A stretch of 64,000 nucleotides of DNA from Orientallactaga sibirica (GCA_036365145.1 JAEOAD010000048.1:17801001-17865000); one strand, 5' to 3'; shown: positions 9,397-20,960, numbered from the stretch's first letter. Program-made: numbers and translations. Notes: a model not told the origin generated them from the letters alone.

Positions 9397-12300
9397 CTAT
9401 GGGTGTGTCAGAACCTCTCACTACTGCAGACAAACCCCAAATGCATGATCCACTTTGTGTATCTGGCTTTATGTGGGTACTGGGAAACAACCCAGGTTGT
9501 TAGGCTTTGCAGGCAAGCACCTCAACCACTGAGCCATCTCTCCAGCCCTGAAAAATATTTTTAAATCTCTTTCAATGTCCAAATATCTGCACCCTTGACA
9601 GCTCTGACACATGACTTTCAAGTGAGTTACTTCATTGGATGTGTGAGCAGCTACATTTTTTCTGATTTACACTGTTGTAAGCCAGAGCGATTCTTTTTAC
9701 ATGTGATCCATTGGCCTGTATAGTGTCTGGAATCTTGCTAGAAATGCAAGGTTTGGAGTAGGGACCAAAAAAATCCATGTTTAAATAAGATCCCAGAGAT
9801 TCTTAAACCCAATAAAGGCTGAAAAGCAGCTTTAAAAATCACAACCTTCAGCCGGGCGTGGTGGCACACGCCTTTAATCCCAGCACTCGGGAGGCAGAGG
9901 TAGGAGGATCGCCGAGAGTTCGAGGCCACCCTGAGACTACATAGTGAATTCCAGGTCAGCCTGGACCAGAGTTGAGACCCTACCTTGAAAACCAAAAAAA
10001 AAAAAAAAAAAATCACAACCTTCAAATTTTGGGAAGAGACCTGGCTAGAGGAAAGAGTAAGAGGTGTTAAGGGTAGTTATAATGATACTTGTGTGTAATG
10101 CCAACACACAGGAGTCTCCTCAAGACAATTGTGACATTGAGGCCAGGCAACGTACATAGTAAAGCCTTATCTCAAAAAAATAAAAAGCATCCAGAGCGTT
10201 AAGCGTTATCATTGTAGCTCCATGTAGCGCTCTCGTGGTGTGCGTAATGCCCCGGATCAATGTCCAGCAATGCTAAGTGCAATTAACGAAAGCTCCGCTT
10301 GTCATACTGACTTGGTCTTGGCCTCCGAACACAGTGGTCCTGGTTAGAAAAGCCCTGGGCATTACTCTGATAACATCAGGAACTGATCATCCCTTCTTTG
10401 TCTTCCTTTAATCTCCCAGGAGTGATCTACCACGCCTTTTCGCAGAAAGAGGCCAGAGAGCACGATGTACAGGTACCGTCCTTGGCAGGAAGTCTGGGAG
10501 CAACCGAGGTGATGGCAAAGGTGCTGGGTGGCTTCAACACCTTCAAGACTGGTTTACCTGTCCTTTCCCATGTTGCACTGCTCATCTTTCCAGTGGGCAT
10601 CTTAGGGTGTTGTGCCGGTGTCCTCATATGATTTCTTGTTGTTCCAAAGTCAGCCTTGAGGCTGTTAGGCTTTTTTTTTTCTTTTTAAATCATCTATTAT
10701 GTGGGCGATTAGCAGCCCATGCTTGCCTGAGTCCTTCTGACCTGGTCTCCCTGCGCAGTCAGGGCTCATCACACTTCATAAGTACAAGTCACAGATTGCA
10801 TGTGGGTGCTTCCGTGTGTTTTGTTAGTTGGGCAGAAGCATGTCCTTCGAGTCAGGGTTTTGAAAGGCTAGGAAACATCTCATTTTTCTTTGATATAAAA
10901 GAGTCTACATGTCTGTTTAAAAGAATCAGATGTTACGGTGTTGATGGTGATGATGAATTCATTTTTAGTTAGCACAAGGTGTTCAAGGTTGAAACTGTTC
11001 CTGCCACTCCACCCTTTATGTTTGTATCACAGAAGGAGGTGCTGCTCACTACAGACACATTAGCCTAAAGCTGGCAGTTAGCCCCAGTGTTTATTGTCCA
11101 ATTAGTGTCAAAAAGGCCCCATGAATGCCCCAACCAAGAGCCAGGATGTCAGTGTAGAGCACTGCCAAGCTTGCAGATGAGAACCAGAGCACCCTCTGCC
11201 CACTGAGGAGTAGACTTGTAACTGCAGCTTCGCAGGTAGCAACACTGTGTACTTTCAACATTGACACAATTATGAAATAATTCATACATGGGCACGTGAC
11301 ACTGCTGTCAGTTGGAGAGACTAAGTGGGGTCCCAAAATGCAGTGCACACTTTTTCTGTCTAAACTGTGTGAGAACAGACCTCAGGAGAACAGTTGCACA
11401 GGGTCCACGGGGTTAAACACCAAAGGATGGAGGACTGTGCTTTGAGCTCAGGGTCAGAAAGCCTCCCAAGGCTTGGCGCACCCAGAGCGGCTGGTCTGAG
11501 AGTTTCCTCTGGTACTGCCGTGGCTCGTTTCCCCACAGTCACAGCTCACTTCCCTTGGTCATGATTGAATAAGCTTTGTTGTGCATTTCTCAAGCTTCCC
11601 TCCTACCAAGAATGAGAAAAGTCTTCCAGATGAAAAGGGATATTTTTGGTTTTTGTCCTCAGAGAGGCAGGACAGAAAGTCAGTGTTTGACATAGCTGTT
11701 ACATGTGACCGTGTTCAGTTAAGATGTGAACGTGACTTGTACATCTTGACAGTTAGGGGCAGCAAACAACGTGGGAGATGAGAGATTTGTGAGCCTCAGT
11801 GGGGAGACAGATGAGTCAGCAAAGACAGTGGCTCTCGAGTGGTGGGTGGAAGGGCCTGTGGCCCTCGTGTCTGGGACCAAGCACTGAGCCACAGCACCGG
11901 GTCTCTGAGCAGCACTGCGGACCGCAGCGGGCTGAGGCCTTTGTGCAGGCCTTCTTGAAGAGGAGCATGCCCCACGTGAGTCAGCAGGCCTGCGAGAACC
12001 AGCTGCAACGCAAGGCTGTCATCCTGGAGTACTTCACTCGCCGGAAGCGGAAGGAAAAGAGGAAGAAATCCAAAGGCCTCTCTGCCAGGGAGAGGAGAGA
12101 CCTGCGGCTCTTCGACATTAAACCAGAGCAGCAGAGGTATGCCCTGCTTTCCATCTCCCTACCCAGCACGGCCTCATCTGTTCCAGTCTCTGCCACTAGG
12201 GAGCAGCATTCCCTTACCAATGCTGCCTGGCCTTGGCTTTTGATAGCGCAGCATGGTGAGGGTGAGGATCTCATCATTTAGCTCCTGTCTTAGCCTCACT

Positions 12301-15300
12301 AATAAAACCTCTGCCATGAGTGAATCTGTTGCCCAGGGCAACAGGCTGTTTATCTCTTGGCTTAGAAAAGAGGAACTGGTATTCCTAGCTGTGTCTCTAT
12401 TTAGCTTTTACCATCACCAGACAGAATCGCCCTATGTGGGATTATTGTCGGGGAGAAATGCTGCTGCCTACGCAGTTGAGGGGTTTGTGAGAGGAGCGTT
12501 TCGCCATCTCATGGGAGGACTTCCTCCTCCAGCTGACACACATCTCCCTGGTCACAGGCTGACATCACATGTCTGCCTACTTACTATTAATATGCTTGAT
12601 CAGAGATCTGTGGCCAAATTGCCTGCCGCATCCAGGAAACGTGTCACTTTGCCCATGGCTGTTCTCAGGAATTGGCTGGGCTTGAGAAACAAAAGCTGCT
12701 GTCACCCCAAGTCTGCTTGGCTGGGGTGCTGGGTGGCAAAGTGCATTTTAGATTATTGAGTGTTTGAACTTTGTGTTCTTGGTTCACTGGCCCATGACTT
12801 TGTAGTCCACACAAGAAAATAAGAGAGCATCAAATTAAAAGAGAGACTAATGGAGAGAGGGAGGGGATATGATAGAGAGTGGCGTTCTAAAGGGGAATGG
12901 GGGGAGGGGAGGGAAATATCATGCGTTTTTTGTATGTAAGTATAGAAGTTATCAATAAAAAAAAAGAAAACAAGGGAGAATAAAATGGCCCCAGAGCAAA
13001 GCTGTGGTCTTCTCCCTGGCTCCTTTTCTTCTCACCTCACCTTCCAAACAGATCTGTTACCCACATGAGTGCATGCCTGACAGCCTAAACTTCCTGAGGG
13101 CTCACTGTATTCAGTCTCCTGTAATAGAAATCCTCACGGTGTCAGTCACAAGCTGAAGCTCATTTCTCCCATGAAAAGAAGTGCAGGGAAACACTACCTG
13201 GTTGCTGATGCAGATGGTCCCACAGCCACCAGCCCACACCTATACCACCACTTCACGTGCTGTTCATGCAGATGACTGCTGGGGCTCTGCTGCTGGGCCT
13301 GCATCTGGCCAGCAGGAAGGAGACAGGGCAGAGAAGGGCTACCCCTTCTGCTTCCCATTAGGAGAAGCTTAACCTTGAGAAAGTTCTACCAGTGAGGAAA
13401 TGGAGGTCTGATAGGGAAAGGTACTTGATCATAAGTTGTCAGCAGGGTAACTAGGCCTTATACTCAGTCCCTAGTGTTCCCAAGTCATCGTTCTTATATG
13501 CATCCAGCTCTGTGCTACTTAGACATGACAGTCCCAAGTTCACATTGCCTGACTTCCCACCTCTCTCTGATTGACAACAGATACAGTCTCTTTCTCCCTC
13601 TGCATGGACTCTGGAAGCAGTACATCCGCGACCTGTGCAACGGGCTCAAGCCTGACACGTGAGTTTATTTCTGAAACCTGCTCCCGAGTCTGGAAGCACT
13701 GTGAAGACAGCCTCAGAACCAGCTGCGGGGAGGCGGGTCCCTGGTGATCATATTTGCTTCACTGCAGACTGTGACATGTACATCAAGGGCTCTCTTCTCC
13801 TCATAGGCAGCCACAGATGATTCAAGCCAAGCTGCTCAAGGCGGATCTTCATGGAGCTGTCATTTCAGGTCATTTCTATAAGGCCCCTGGTCGTCTCAAT
13901 ACGTGGTCACTACGTGGCTTGCAGGACTCAGCCTGCTCCCTGCCACTTGGTGTCCCTGAGGTGTCTCCAGGTCACCAGCACTGAGATTAGAGTTGGGGCC
14001 TGACACATCCTGGCCCCTTGTACACTGAGCAGTTTCTCCATGCTATGCACAGACACGCTGTGGGTACCCAGCCCTAGGTGGGATCTTGAGCACAGTCTCT
14101 CTCATCAAACCCTGTAGTTCCTGCTGTCAGTTATATCTCCAGCACAGCTCTTTTCCCTGCTCAACATGCTCCTTCACCCACGGGGCCTTAGATTTTCATG
14201 CCCAGCACTGAGCTCTTGGTCCCCAACAATCAGTCTCCCTGACCTGGTCTGTCCACCTCAGGTAGTGGTTCCTTTCCATCCTTGGTGTTCAAGCCTACAG
14301 CCTAGGAAATTTGTCTGTTTCTTCTTTCCTAACCCCCCACCTCCAGTCCATTAGCACACCTAGTTTCCAAATTTCACCTTCTGCCAGGTACCCTGGGTTG
14401 CCGCCAGAAGCAGCCTCAGCATCTCCCAGCTCTCACCCCGCCTCCATTAAGTAGCCAGGATGAAGACTTTAGGACATCCATCAGAGTGCCATCCCCTGCT
14501 TTAAGCATTCTGGCACTTTCCTGTTCACTTTTTCAGCTTCTTGAACAGCAGGACTCACCACACTGGCCTCTGTATGTTTCCCACACCAGGGAGCCTTGTG
14601 CTCCTGCCCTGAACCAGGAGGTCCTTCTGTGAGTTCATGTGTTGACTCCTGCTGTGGTTTGGGTCCTTCCCTGATGCCCCTTCCCTTGAAGGTCTGCCTC
14701 ACTGAAGTTGCCCCTCCCCTCAGTGCTCTGTCCTCACTCATCGCTGAGGTCTGCTGCACACCATCCACACCATCCCTGGGTAGAGGGTGAGCTCCATGGG
14801 GCAGGCTCCAGGCCATCTCGTTCAGTGAGCAGTAACTTACTCCACGGAGGCGGGCTGCTGTATGGGAGGTGGCTCACCCACCACTCACTGCTGGGTGCTC
14901 TGCTCTTCCAGGCAGAGTGCAGGAAGTCAGGGAGAGCATGTCAGACATCCTGCCCATGGCACTTGTTCTGTCAGATCATCTGATGGGCCTTGGTGGCTCT
15001 GTGTGACCTCTTGGCTTCTGAATCCAACATTCCAGTGGCCACAGGCCCTTCAAAGGATACTTACTAAGAACAGCCCAGAGGCTGCAGGGCCCAGCATAGG
15101 ACAAGGAGTTGGAAAGCCAGACCTCATGCAGGCTTGCTTGCTGCCGAAGCCTCTATCATCTGGCTACTTTCTTCCTCTGATAATTCAGAAGGTGGGACAA
15201 GCCTTCCAGCCCTGGAGGAGGCCTGGCTGGCTGTGCCTGCCAACACCACTGAGGCCTGACCCTACCCCACCCTGCCTTTCTCCTTTGCAGTCACAAAATC

Positions 15301-16527
15301 CAAGTGCCCTTCTTATGTGGGAGTCACAGGGATCCTTCTGCAAGAGACCAAACATGTCTTCAAAATCATCACCAAAGAAGACCGCCTAAAAGGTGCGCAG
15401 CGTGTCTCTGGGGACTGGGAGGTGCTTCTGTGGCCATCATGTTCCTTACGTTGAGGCTTCCAGGTCCCACTTGGCCTGTGGAATGAGGCAGGTGCAGATA
15501 CTCCATCCCAGCCTGCAGAGGTCATTTGCCCCTATGGCTCTCCGAGGAGGCATCCGTGAGCTCAGCCTGGCCCAAGATGGGACAGGAGAGCTCCTTGGCT
15601 GGGCCTCAAAACCAGGTCTGTTTGGAGCCTGCACCTGCCAAGCTCAGCGCCTCCCAAAGGAGTAGCTGCACAGAAGGCAGGGACCACGGTGGCCTGCACC
15701 TGAACCTGGGAGAAGTGTGCCTTGCTGGTGACACTTGGGCTCCTCTGGGCCAGCATGTGCTCTGGGCCTTCCAGGGCGTCCGCTTCCCACCTTACCCACA
15801 AATCCAGGGTTCAGACAACATTGATACACAGGACCTTGTGTGCTCAGCATGTCCTGAGCTGCTCCTTGACTTGGAGAGCTTCGTTTTTCTTGTGGCTGCC
15901 TTTCTATTTCCCTGTGTATGCTTCTCTGGCATTGTACACCTCGGAACGTGGTGTGGAGTTTCCCTGTGAACACGAGGCCACAAGCTGCTGGAAAGCTGGG
16001 TGCGCAGCGGTCCAGGAGCCTCTTGTTTAGGGACCACAGCTGGTTGTCTCAACATTGAAGATTACACACTCCAATATGTTTAGACTGAATCAGTTTTCTT
16101 TGGGGCTGCTCATTACTACTAGCTTATGTTTTTAAGATTTTTTATTTGTTTGGGGGAGAGAGAGAGCATGGACACAGATGTATGTGCCACTGTGGGCATC
16201 TGGCTTTACATGGGTATCATGGAATCACACCCAGGCTGGCAGCCTTTGTAGCCAACTCCTTTAACCAATGAGACAACTCCCAGCATAGCTCATTTGTTAA
16301 TTTTTTTTTTTTTCTAGCAGTCAACATAAAGTGAATTTACTGCATTGGTTCTTCCTCATCCATTTTCCTTCTTTCCTTTTTATTTTGCAGTTATCCCCAA
16401 ACTAAACTGTGTGTTCACTGTAGAAATTGATGATTTCATTTCCTACATTTATGGAAGCAAATTCCAGCTTAGAGCAAGTGAGCGTTCTGCCAAGAAGTTC
16501 AAGGCAAAGGGGACAATTGACCTGTGA
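7598..16527 (+). CDS. POP4: POP4 (Rpp29), RNase P/MRP protein subunit, seven coding exons
   Basis: The coding exons are 7598-7604, 10420-10472, 11913-12136, 13581-13658, 13807-13868, 15291-15392 and 16391-16527. They total 663 nt, i.e. 220 residues plus TGA, the length I recall for human POP4. All introns are GT-AG and the phases join without a frameshift. The product is the Rpp29 subunit of nuclear RNase P (tRNA 5' leader removal) and RNase MRP (rRNA processing); in this family it contacts the RNA and Rpp21. Recognition rests on near-identity with remembered human protein over long stretches, for example LFDIKPEQQR (exon 3), LWKQYIRDLC (exon 4), MIQAKLLKADLHGA (exon 5) and KLNCVFTVEID (exon 7). 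A basic run near residues 65-85 (KRKEKRKKSK) suits nucleolar targeting. Exons 4-7 encode the Sm-like barrel. The start ATG has A at -3, and no ATG lies between about 7340 and it. Intact, no sign of decay. Confidence 0.95.
8107..8290 (+). mobile_element. T-SINE in POP4 intron 1
   Basis: Head GGCTGGAGAGATGGCTTAGCG. Imperfect flanking repeats AAGCAGAATGAG and AAGCAAAATGAG. Confidence 0.88.
8596..8953 (-). mobile_element. Solo LTR, family X, copy 1 (POP4 intron 1)
   Basis: Read on the minus strand it begins TGAGGAGG and ends CTGCAACA. It matches 61979-62601 throughout. No gag, pol or env sequence is attached. Family name not recognised. Confidence 0.65.
9314..9548 (-). mobile_element. T-SINE whose tail became (GT)n
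   Basis: The head CTCTCCAGCCC is at the right end. The tail holds (GA)n and a (GT)n microsatellite at 9359-9395. Confidence 0.88.
9738..9835. mobile_element. Possible ancient MER5-like DNA element fragment
   Basis: GCTAGAAATGCAAGGTTTGGA and AGAGATTCTTAAACCC resemble a MER5-type element. Weak. Confidence 0.3.
9851..10007 (+). mobile_element. Young B1-type SINE with 17-bp target duplication
   Basis: Near-consensus body and an uninterrupted A tail of about 19. AAAAATCACAACCTTCA flanks it at 9834-9850 and 10008-10024. Confidence 0.94.
10080..10185 (+). mobile_element. Very old B1-like relic
   Basis: TGTAATGCCAACACACAGGAG and TTATCTCAAAAAAATAAAA recall B1; the middle is degraded. Confidence 0.4.
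10420..10472 (+). CDS. POP4: POP4 coding exon 2
   Basis: The acceptor ...CTCCCAG ends at 10419 and the donor GTACCG begins at 10473. It encodes VIYHAFSQKEAREHDVQ (completing residues 3-20) and ends in phase 0. Confidence 0.9.
11913..12136 (+). CDS. POP4: POP4 coding exon 3, basic/NLS-rich
   Basis: It encodes about residues 21-95, beginning HCGPQRAEAF, including the lysine/arginine-rich block and ending at LFDIKPEQQ plus a split Arg codon. The acceptor at 11912 was chosen because it matches remembered human spacing. The intron just upstream stays open in the same frame back to 11799, and another AG at 11893-11894 would add six in-frame residues (HRVSEQ), so a longer splice form is possible. 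The polypyrimidine tract is weak. Confidence 0.9.
12817..12970 (+). mobile_element. LINE 3'-end fragment in POP4 intron 3
   Basis: Matches the ends of the elements at 41390-42375 (GAGAGAGGGAGGGGAT, AGGGAAATATCATG, ATCAATAAAAAA). 5'-truncated with an A-rich tail, the usual L1 retrocopy shape. Confidence 0.6.
13370..13510 (-). mobile_element. MIR-like relic
   Basis: GAGGAAATGGAGGTCTGATAG and GGTAACTAGGCC resemble the reverse complement of a MIR core. Confidence 0.4.
13581..13658 (+). CDS. POP4: POP4 coding exon 4
   Basis: 78 nt, a multiple of three, encoding YSLFLPLHGLWKQYIRDLCN and following residues (about 95-121). The acceptor is ...GACAACAG and the donor GTGAGT. Skipping it would remove 26 residues in frame. 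Confidence 0.93.
13807..13868 (+). CDS. POP4: POP4 coding exon 5
   Basis: 62 nt encoding QPQMIQAKLLKADLHGAVIS. It follows intron 4 of only 148 bp. The donor is CAG|GTCATT, poor on the intron side but with a perfect exonic CAG. The reading frame across the junction into exon 6 (S-V-T-K-S-K-C) supports it. Confidence 0.9.
14370..14820 (+). mobile_element. L2 LINE relic in POP4 intron 5
   Basis: Recognisable by CCATCCCCTGCTTTAAGCAT, CACACTGGCCTC and AGGGTGAGCTCCATGGGGCAGG in L2 order. Several ORFs across it are artefacts. Confidence 0.55.
15291..15392 (+). CDS. POP4: POP4 coding exon 6
   Basis: 102 nt encoding TKSKCPSYVGVTGILLQETK, then HVFKIITKEDRLK, part of the Sm-like barrel. The acceptor is TCCTTTGCAG, the donor GTGCGC. 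Confidence 0.93.
16128..16284 (-). mobile_element. Diverged T-SINE in POP4 intron 6
   Basis: CATCTGGCTTTACATGGGTAT and a decayed head GACAACTCCCAGC. It ends about 100 bp before the exon 7 acceptor. Confidence 0.75.
16391..16527 (+). CDS. POP4: POP4 terminal coding exon 7
   Basis: Strong pyrimidine tract and TTTTGCAG acceptor. It encodes VIPKLNCVFTVEIDDFISYI and the C-terminal AKKFKAKGTIDL, then TGA at 16525-16527. Confidence 0.95.
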
Positions 16528-16865
16528 ATTCTCAGCTCCCTGAAGCCCTTGTTGTGGCAGCTTGTTGTGGCAAGCATCCTAAACAGCCCCCTTGTGGTGA
16601 CGGAGCACAGCTGTAGAACTGCTCCAGCCAGGGCAAACCAGAGCGAGGGACACTGGATACTGTGCAGGTGCATTTCCAAGTGACCTTAATTCAGGGCTTG
16701 TGCCGTGGAGAAGAGGGAGACCCTGCTCGGTGTGAAGACACCAGTGTGCACTGTCTGTCACACTGTCTGTGTTTACTCAGCGTTCTGTAGTGACTCAGTT
16801 GCTCATGTCTAATAAAATATATTGCTAGACATCAACGCGTTCGAATAAAAACCACAGCTTTGCCA
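16528..16865 (+). terminator. POP4: POP4 3' UTR with two AATAAA signals
   Basis: AATAAA hexamers lie at 16811-16816 and 16844-16849. The first is in an AT-rich context suited to cleavage near 16830; the second would extend the transcript to about 16865. The 3' UTR holds no recognisable repeat. Confidence 0.75.
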
Positions 16866-16869
16866 GGTC

Positions 16870-19080
16870 GAGAGGGAAGGACTGCCGCCTCGTCTGCCTG
16901 CATTCTCGTACTGCCTCTCACAGTGCTGGGGAGGGGTCTCGGATGTGACTTTGTGCCTGCGCCAAACTCAGCTAACTGCAGTTTGCTGTGCTGCTTTCAC
17001 ACAACTGAGGAGTAGCAAGCTTGCTGCATAGCCAGGGCTCCTGCGCTTTTGCAACCACAGTGGGATTGAATGCCAGGTCTGTCTGTGCCTGTCAGCCATT
17101 GTTCAGGCACAAGCACATCAGACCTGACACATGCCCCTTTCTGAGTCGCTGGCTGCACAGGTAGGACACCCGCATGACTCCACAGTCCAACCTACTAGGA
17201 AAGCCAGAGTCCCCAGCATCAGAGCCTTCTCACTCTTCATTCCATTTCTGCTGTTGAGACAGCTTTTCACTGATGGGAGGCCTTGCCAGGGCTAGCATGA
17301 GAACAAACCATGTAGGAGCCACTTGCCCCATGCTGGTATCAGGAAGGCCCATGGTCAGAACGGTCCAGAAGAAACAGTTCCCCTGTCCTATAAGAAGAGA
17401 ATGTCTGCTGAGCTGCTCTGAGGCCCCCAGTCAACAGGCAGAAAGCATGTGTGCGTGCTCGCACCAGGAACATGACTGCTGGGGACTCTGCTTCTGTAGT
17501 GTCTCCCACCCTGACTCCACACCAGGCTGGAGGATCTGGGCCTGACATTCCTCACATCAGAAGAGAAATCCTAGTATGCCCAGAGGCTAGAGTGCAGTCC
17601 AGGTCCCACAGGGACCAGCCATCTTCGCTGCCTTAGAGCAAAGCACACATAGACCCCAGACAGCTTGAGTCCCAGCTCTTACGGGGATAGGTGACCTGCA
17701 GCAATCACCACATGGTGCAGTGACCATTTCCTGTTGCCACAGTAGGCTCCGTCTGAAAGTGGTCTTGCCAAGGCCTTGAGGACTAGGAAAGGAGCTGGGA
17801 TCCGGCTCCAGGGAGTGCTCCTGGCAGGGCAGCCACACAGGAAAGACTAAAGTGTATGTGCTCCTGACGACCTGGCTTCGGTGTAGAGTGGCGGCCGCTC
17901 TGACAGCTTCTGAAAGGTACTAGGACGTCCTTGGCCAGCTGCTCGTAGCCACCCCTCTGCCATATAAAAGGCGTCCCGTGTCATGAAAACAAACAGTTCC
18001 TCCAAAAGTGGCTGGTGCCACTTGTCATATGAAGGTGTCGCCACTTGGTGCAGACTCGAGTTTCCGTGTGAGTGACTAGCAGCTTCTCCCTCTTCCAGAG
18101 GAGATCGGGTGCAATGCTCCTCTGCCATGCAGCTCCTGCTGTGTGTACCTACGTCTGTGATGCTCTGGTGTCTCCCTGGCCCACCCCGGGGCACCAAGGT
18201 CCTCACCATCCTAGGAACCAGTCATGACAATGCTGCACTAGCCACTGCATGGACGGCGGCTAGCCACATCCCCACTGACTGTGGCTCAGGCCTCATGGAG
18301 GGTGGTACACGTGGCAGTCTCACTCTCCTGTATCCAGAGCTCCAGTAGAGCTGAGGCCTTTGGTATAAAGTCCATGTGCAACATGTGCCAGCTCTGCTGT
18401 GTGAACACCGTGCAATGTACACTTGTGCTTGTACATTACCGAAACTTGGGGCCCTGGGAAAGTGTCAGCGAAGCCCATGCAGTAAGCGGTTGACACCTCA
18501 GGAAAGGTCTCGCAGGCTCCAGAGCCAGGAGACCTGCTGCTCTTCAAACAGTGAGCAGGCCCAGGGCTCCTGTCTGGGAAATCAGAGGACAAGGACAGCT
18601 TGTGAGGGTTTACCCACTGGGTTCCCAGCCAAGCAGGAGACGGGGAAGGGGGACATGACTACTAGTCTCAAATCAAAGGCGATGTCTGAGGTTCTGCGAC
18701 TCACTCCTGGGAGTCCAGGGGTCACAAGGGAATGCCGCTGACTGGCTCACCCAACACCTGAAATCAGATGGGGCCACTTTACCAGATAGAGGCTTCCTAG
18801 AATGGGTCCTGCAACTTCCTGTCTCAGGATCAACAGACACATGTCCACAGCAGCCAGTCACTGGGCCGCACCTCAGCCCTGTGGAGTCACACTCCAGCAG
18901 TGGGACCCAGACAGCTGTGTGTGAGACCCCAGCTGCTTCCTGCACTCGCCAATATTTGAGGGCTGAGCATTCCAGATGGCAACTGAAGGCTCTTCCAGCA
19001 CTGATGTCTTGAGTGGGGTTTAGGATTTGGGACTCGGCCAACATTTTGTGGATGCTGAAAAGATCATCAAATGTCCACTC
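16870..19080. other. Single-copy intergenic DNA downstream of POP4
   Basis: 2.2 kb of moderately GC-rich sequence without repeats. ORFs of up to 143 codons occur in all frames; none has a recognisable domain or coding bias. Confidence 0.5.
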
Positions 19081-19400
19081 TATCCAGTTCTGAAGAGTAA
19101 ACATGAATATTCCTCAAAAAAGCCATAAATTATGGCAAAGAGTTTCTTTCTGGACAGTGATTTTAGTGTTAATTTAGTTTGCATTTCTTAGCTATAATAC
19201 CTCATTAAGACATCTGTTAAATGTCTATAATATTAATTTAATAGAGGAGGTTCTAATAGAACTGTATTGGAATTGTCCATTTAATTAACCTCATGGGTCT
19301 TTAATGGATGTCTTAAACAGACATCATTAACAAGCGTGCTAGACAAATTAAAATTAGAGGCAGCAACATTCTTGGTGATGTTTCCTGAGCTGTGAAGGAC
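19080..19400. promoter_or_regulatory. AT-rich TAAT-dense island, candidate conserved enhancer
   Basis: Abruptly AT-rich, repeat-free block with TTTAATTAA, several TAAT cores and repeated AGAC/GTCT words, including two short palindromes. Function is inferred from composition only. Confidence 0.4.
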
Positions 19401-20125
19401 AAGCATTGCTAAATAGAAGACACAGAAATGGACTGCAGCAGAGGCAGTTGGAGGTGCCATCCTCAGGGAAATCCAGCTCTGACAACCGCTGACCACCCTG
19501 TGTCTTGGGAGCTTTGCCCAAGGACGTCAGCACTCTGCAGCCAGAGGCAGTGCTGAGGAGCAAAGACTCGCTCACACCCATGTACTGCTACAGTCAGCGT
19601 TTTCTCTCTTACTCCATCAGGCTGAGCTCCTAGTGGAATGAGGAAAGAAGGAAACTGGAGGAGATTCCCACTGCGTCATAGGTCCAGGAGCAGGGCTCAC
19701 AGCCTGGTACCATGGATCAGCCTCGGGGGCGCCAACTAGGATAGGGCAGAGTTGTTGGTGGGATGGTGGGTAACATGGGGCAAGATGCAGAGCACAACGC
19801 TGCTTCACCTCCACTGCACCACTGAACAACTCTCAAATGATGCCTCTCCCAAAGCCAAAGGATGCCTCGCTCTTGCAGCCTCTCCCGCATCAGTATGAGT
19901 CATGGTAACCATCTCTCCCCCACCCTTGAAACGTCTTCATATCCTCACCCTCCTGACATCCCCCATGACCCAGATCAGTGCTTCCCAGAGTTCCTTGATG
20001 GTTCCTCCTCCGGGCTTCTAAATGTCAGGACAGGGGAACCCTGAGCCCCGTCTCTGGACTTCTTTTCCACTTTCCCTCAATGTGGTCACATGATCAACTC
20101 TAGGTGCATCTAAAACACTCAACAG

Positions 20126-20330
20126 GGCTGGAGAGATGGCTTAGCAGTTAAGGCGCTTGCCTGCAAAGCCAAAGGACACAGGTTCGATTTCCCAGGACCC
20201 ACGCAAGCCAGATGCACAAGGGGGCATGCGTCTGAAGTTTGTTTACAGTGGCTAGACGCCCTGCTGTACTCATTCTCTATCTGCCTCTTTCTCTCTCAAG
20301 TAAATAATAAGCTCTTTAAAAAAAATAAAC
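20126..20330 (+). mobile_element. T-SINE
   Basis: Full-length copy with GCACAAGGGGGCAT at 20214-20227. Confidence 0.9.
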
Positions 20331-20359
20331 CACTCATCATCATACCGTCTGTCAGTGCT

Positions 20360-20960
20360 TCAGAGTGACTGTGATCATTCCTCCCAGTGGAACCTGAGCC
20401 CGTGAGGACAGAGGCTTTGTTTGATCACACGGGGCCCCAGTTATCTGTAGCTAAGCTGAGGTGTGGCAGGTGCTGCACGAATGCTGCTGTCTTGACCTCT
20501 CGGGTGGGCACGAAGTCTCTTTACACAGAGCTGACCACACTCTGCAAGTTCTCTTGCACCTTGGTCAGTCTTTGATTCCTCCCAACTTTTCATGAAGTCC
20601 TGCTGGATTCTGTGACATGCTCACACAGGAACCCACTCCTCCCAGCCCTTCTCCCCATCTCCCTGGCTCCAGCCCTCATTCACCTACCCACCACCACCAC
20701 CACCACCCAGTCACATTCCCAGTCCCTCACTGGCCTCCCTGCCTCCATACATGGCCACACCACAGCCAAGGTGACCTTTGGAACATGATTCATTCCATGG
20801 CATCCTTCTGCTTAAAACACACAAGTGTTTCCCACTGCGCTTGATATCAAATCCTGCTCTTGACCAGCATTGCTGAGGCCCTCTCTGACCAGCTCTGCTC
20901 CCCCTCCAGTGCCTGCACTGTCCACCACCTCCTGTGACCCAGTTCCAGAAGACTGAAAAC
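20360..20960 (+). mobile_element. L2 LINE relics
   Basis: 20360-20570 has GTGAGGACAGAGGCTTTGTTT. 20590-20960 has CCTTCTGCTTAAAACAC and GAGGCCCTCTCTGACCAGCTC, typical of the L2 3' half. Confidence 0.55.

Noticed and set aside
12193..12206. CCACTAGGGAGCAG, another CTCF-like word in POP4 intron 3
   Set aside because: 13/14 to the degenerate core, but the mismatch falls in the central GG that matters most, so I did not call it.
14166..15389. Chain of plus-strand ORFs in POP4 intron 5
   Set aside because: They overlap an L2 relic and enter exon 6 out of the POP4 frame.
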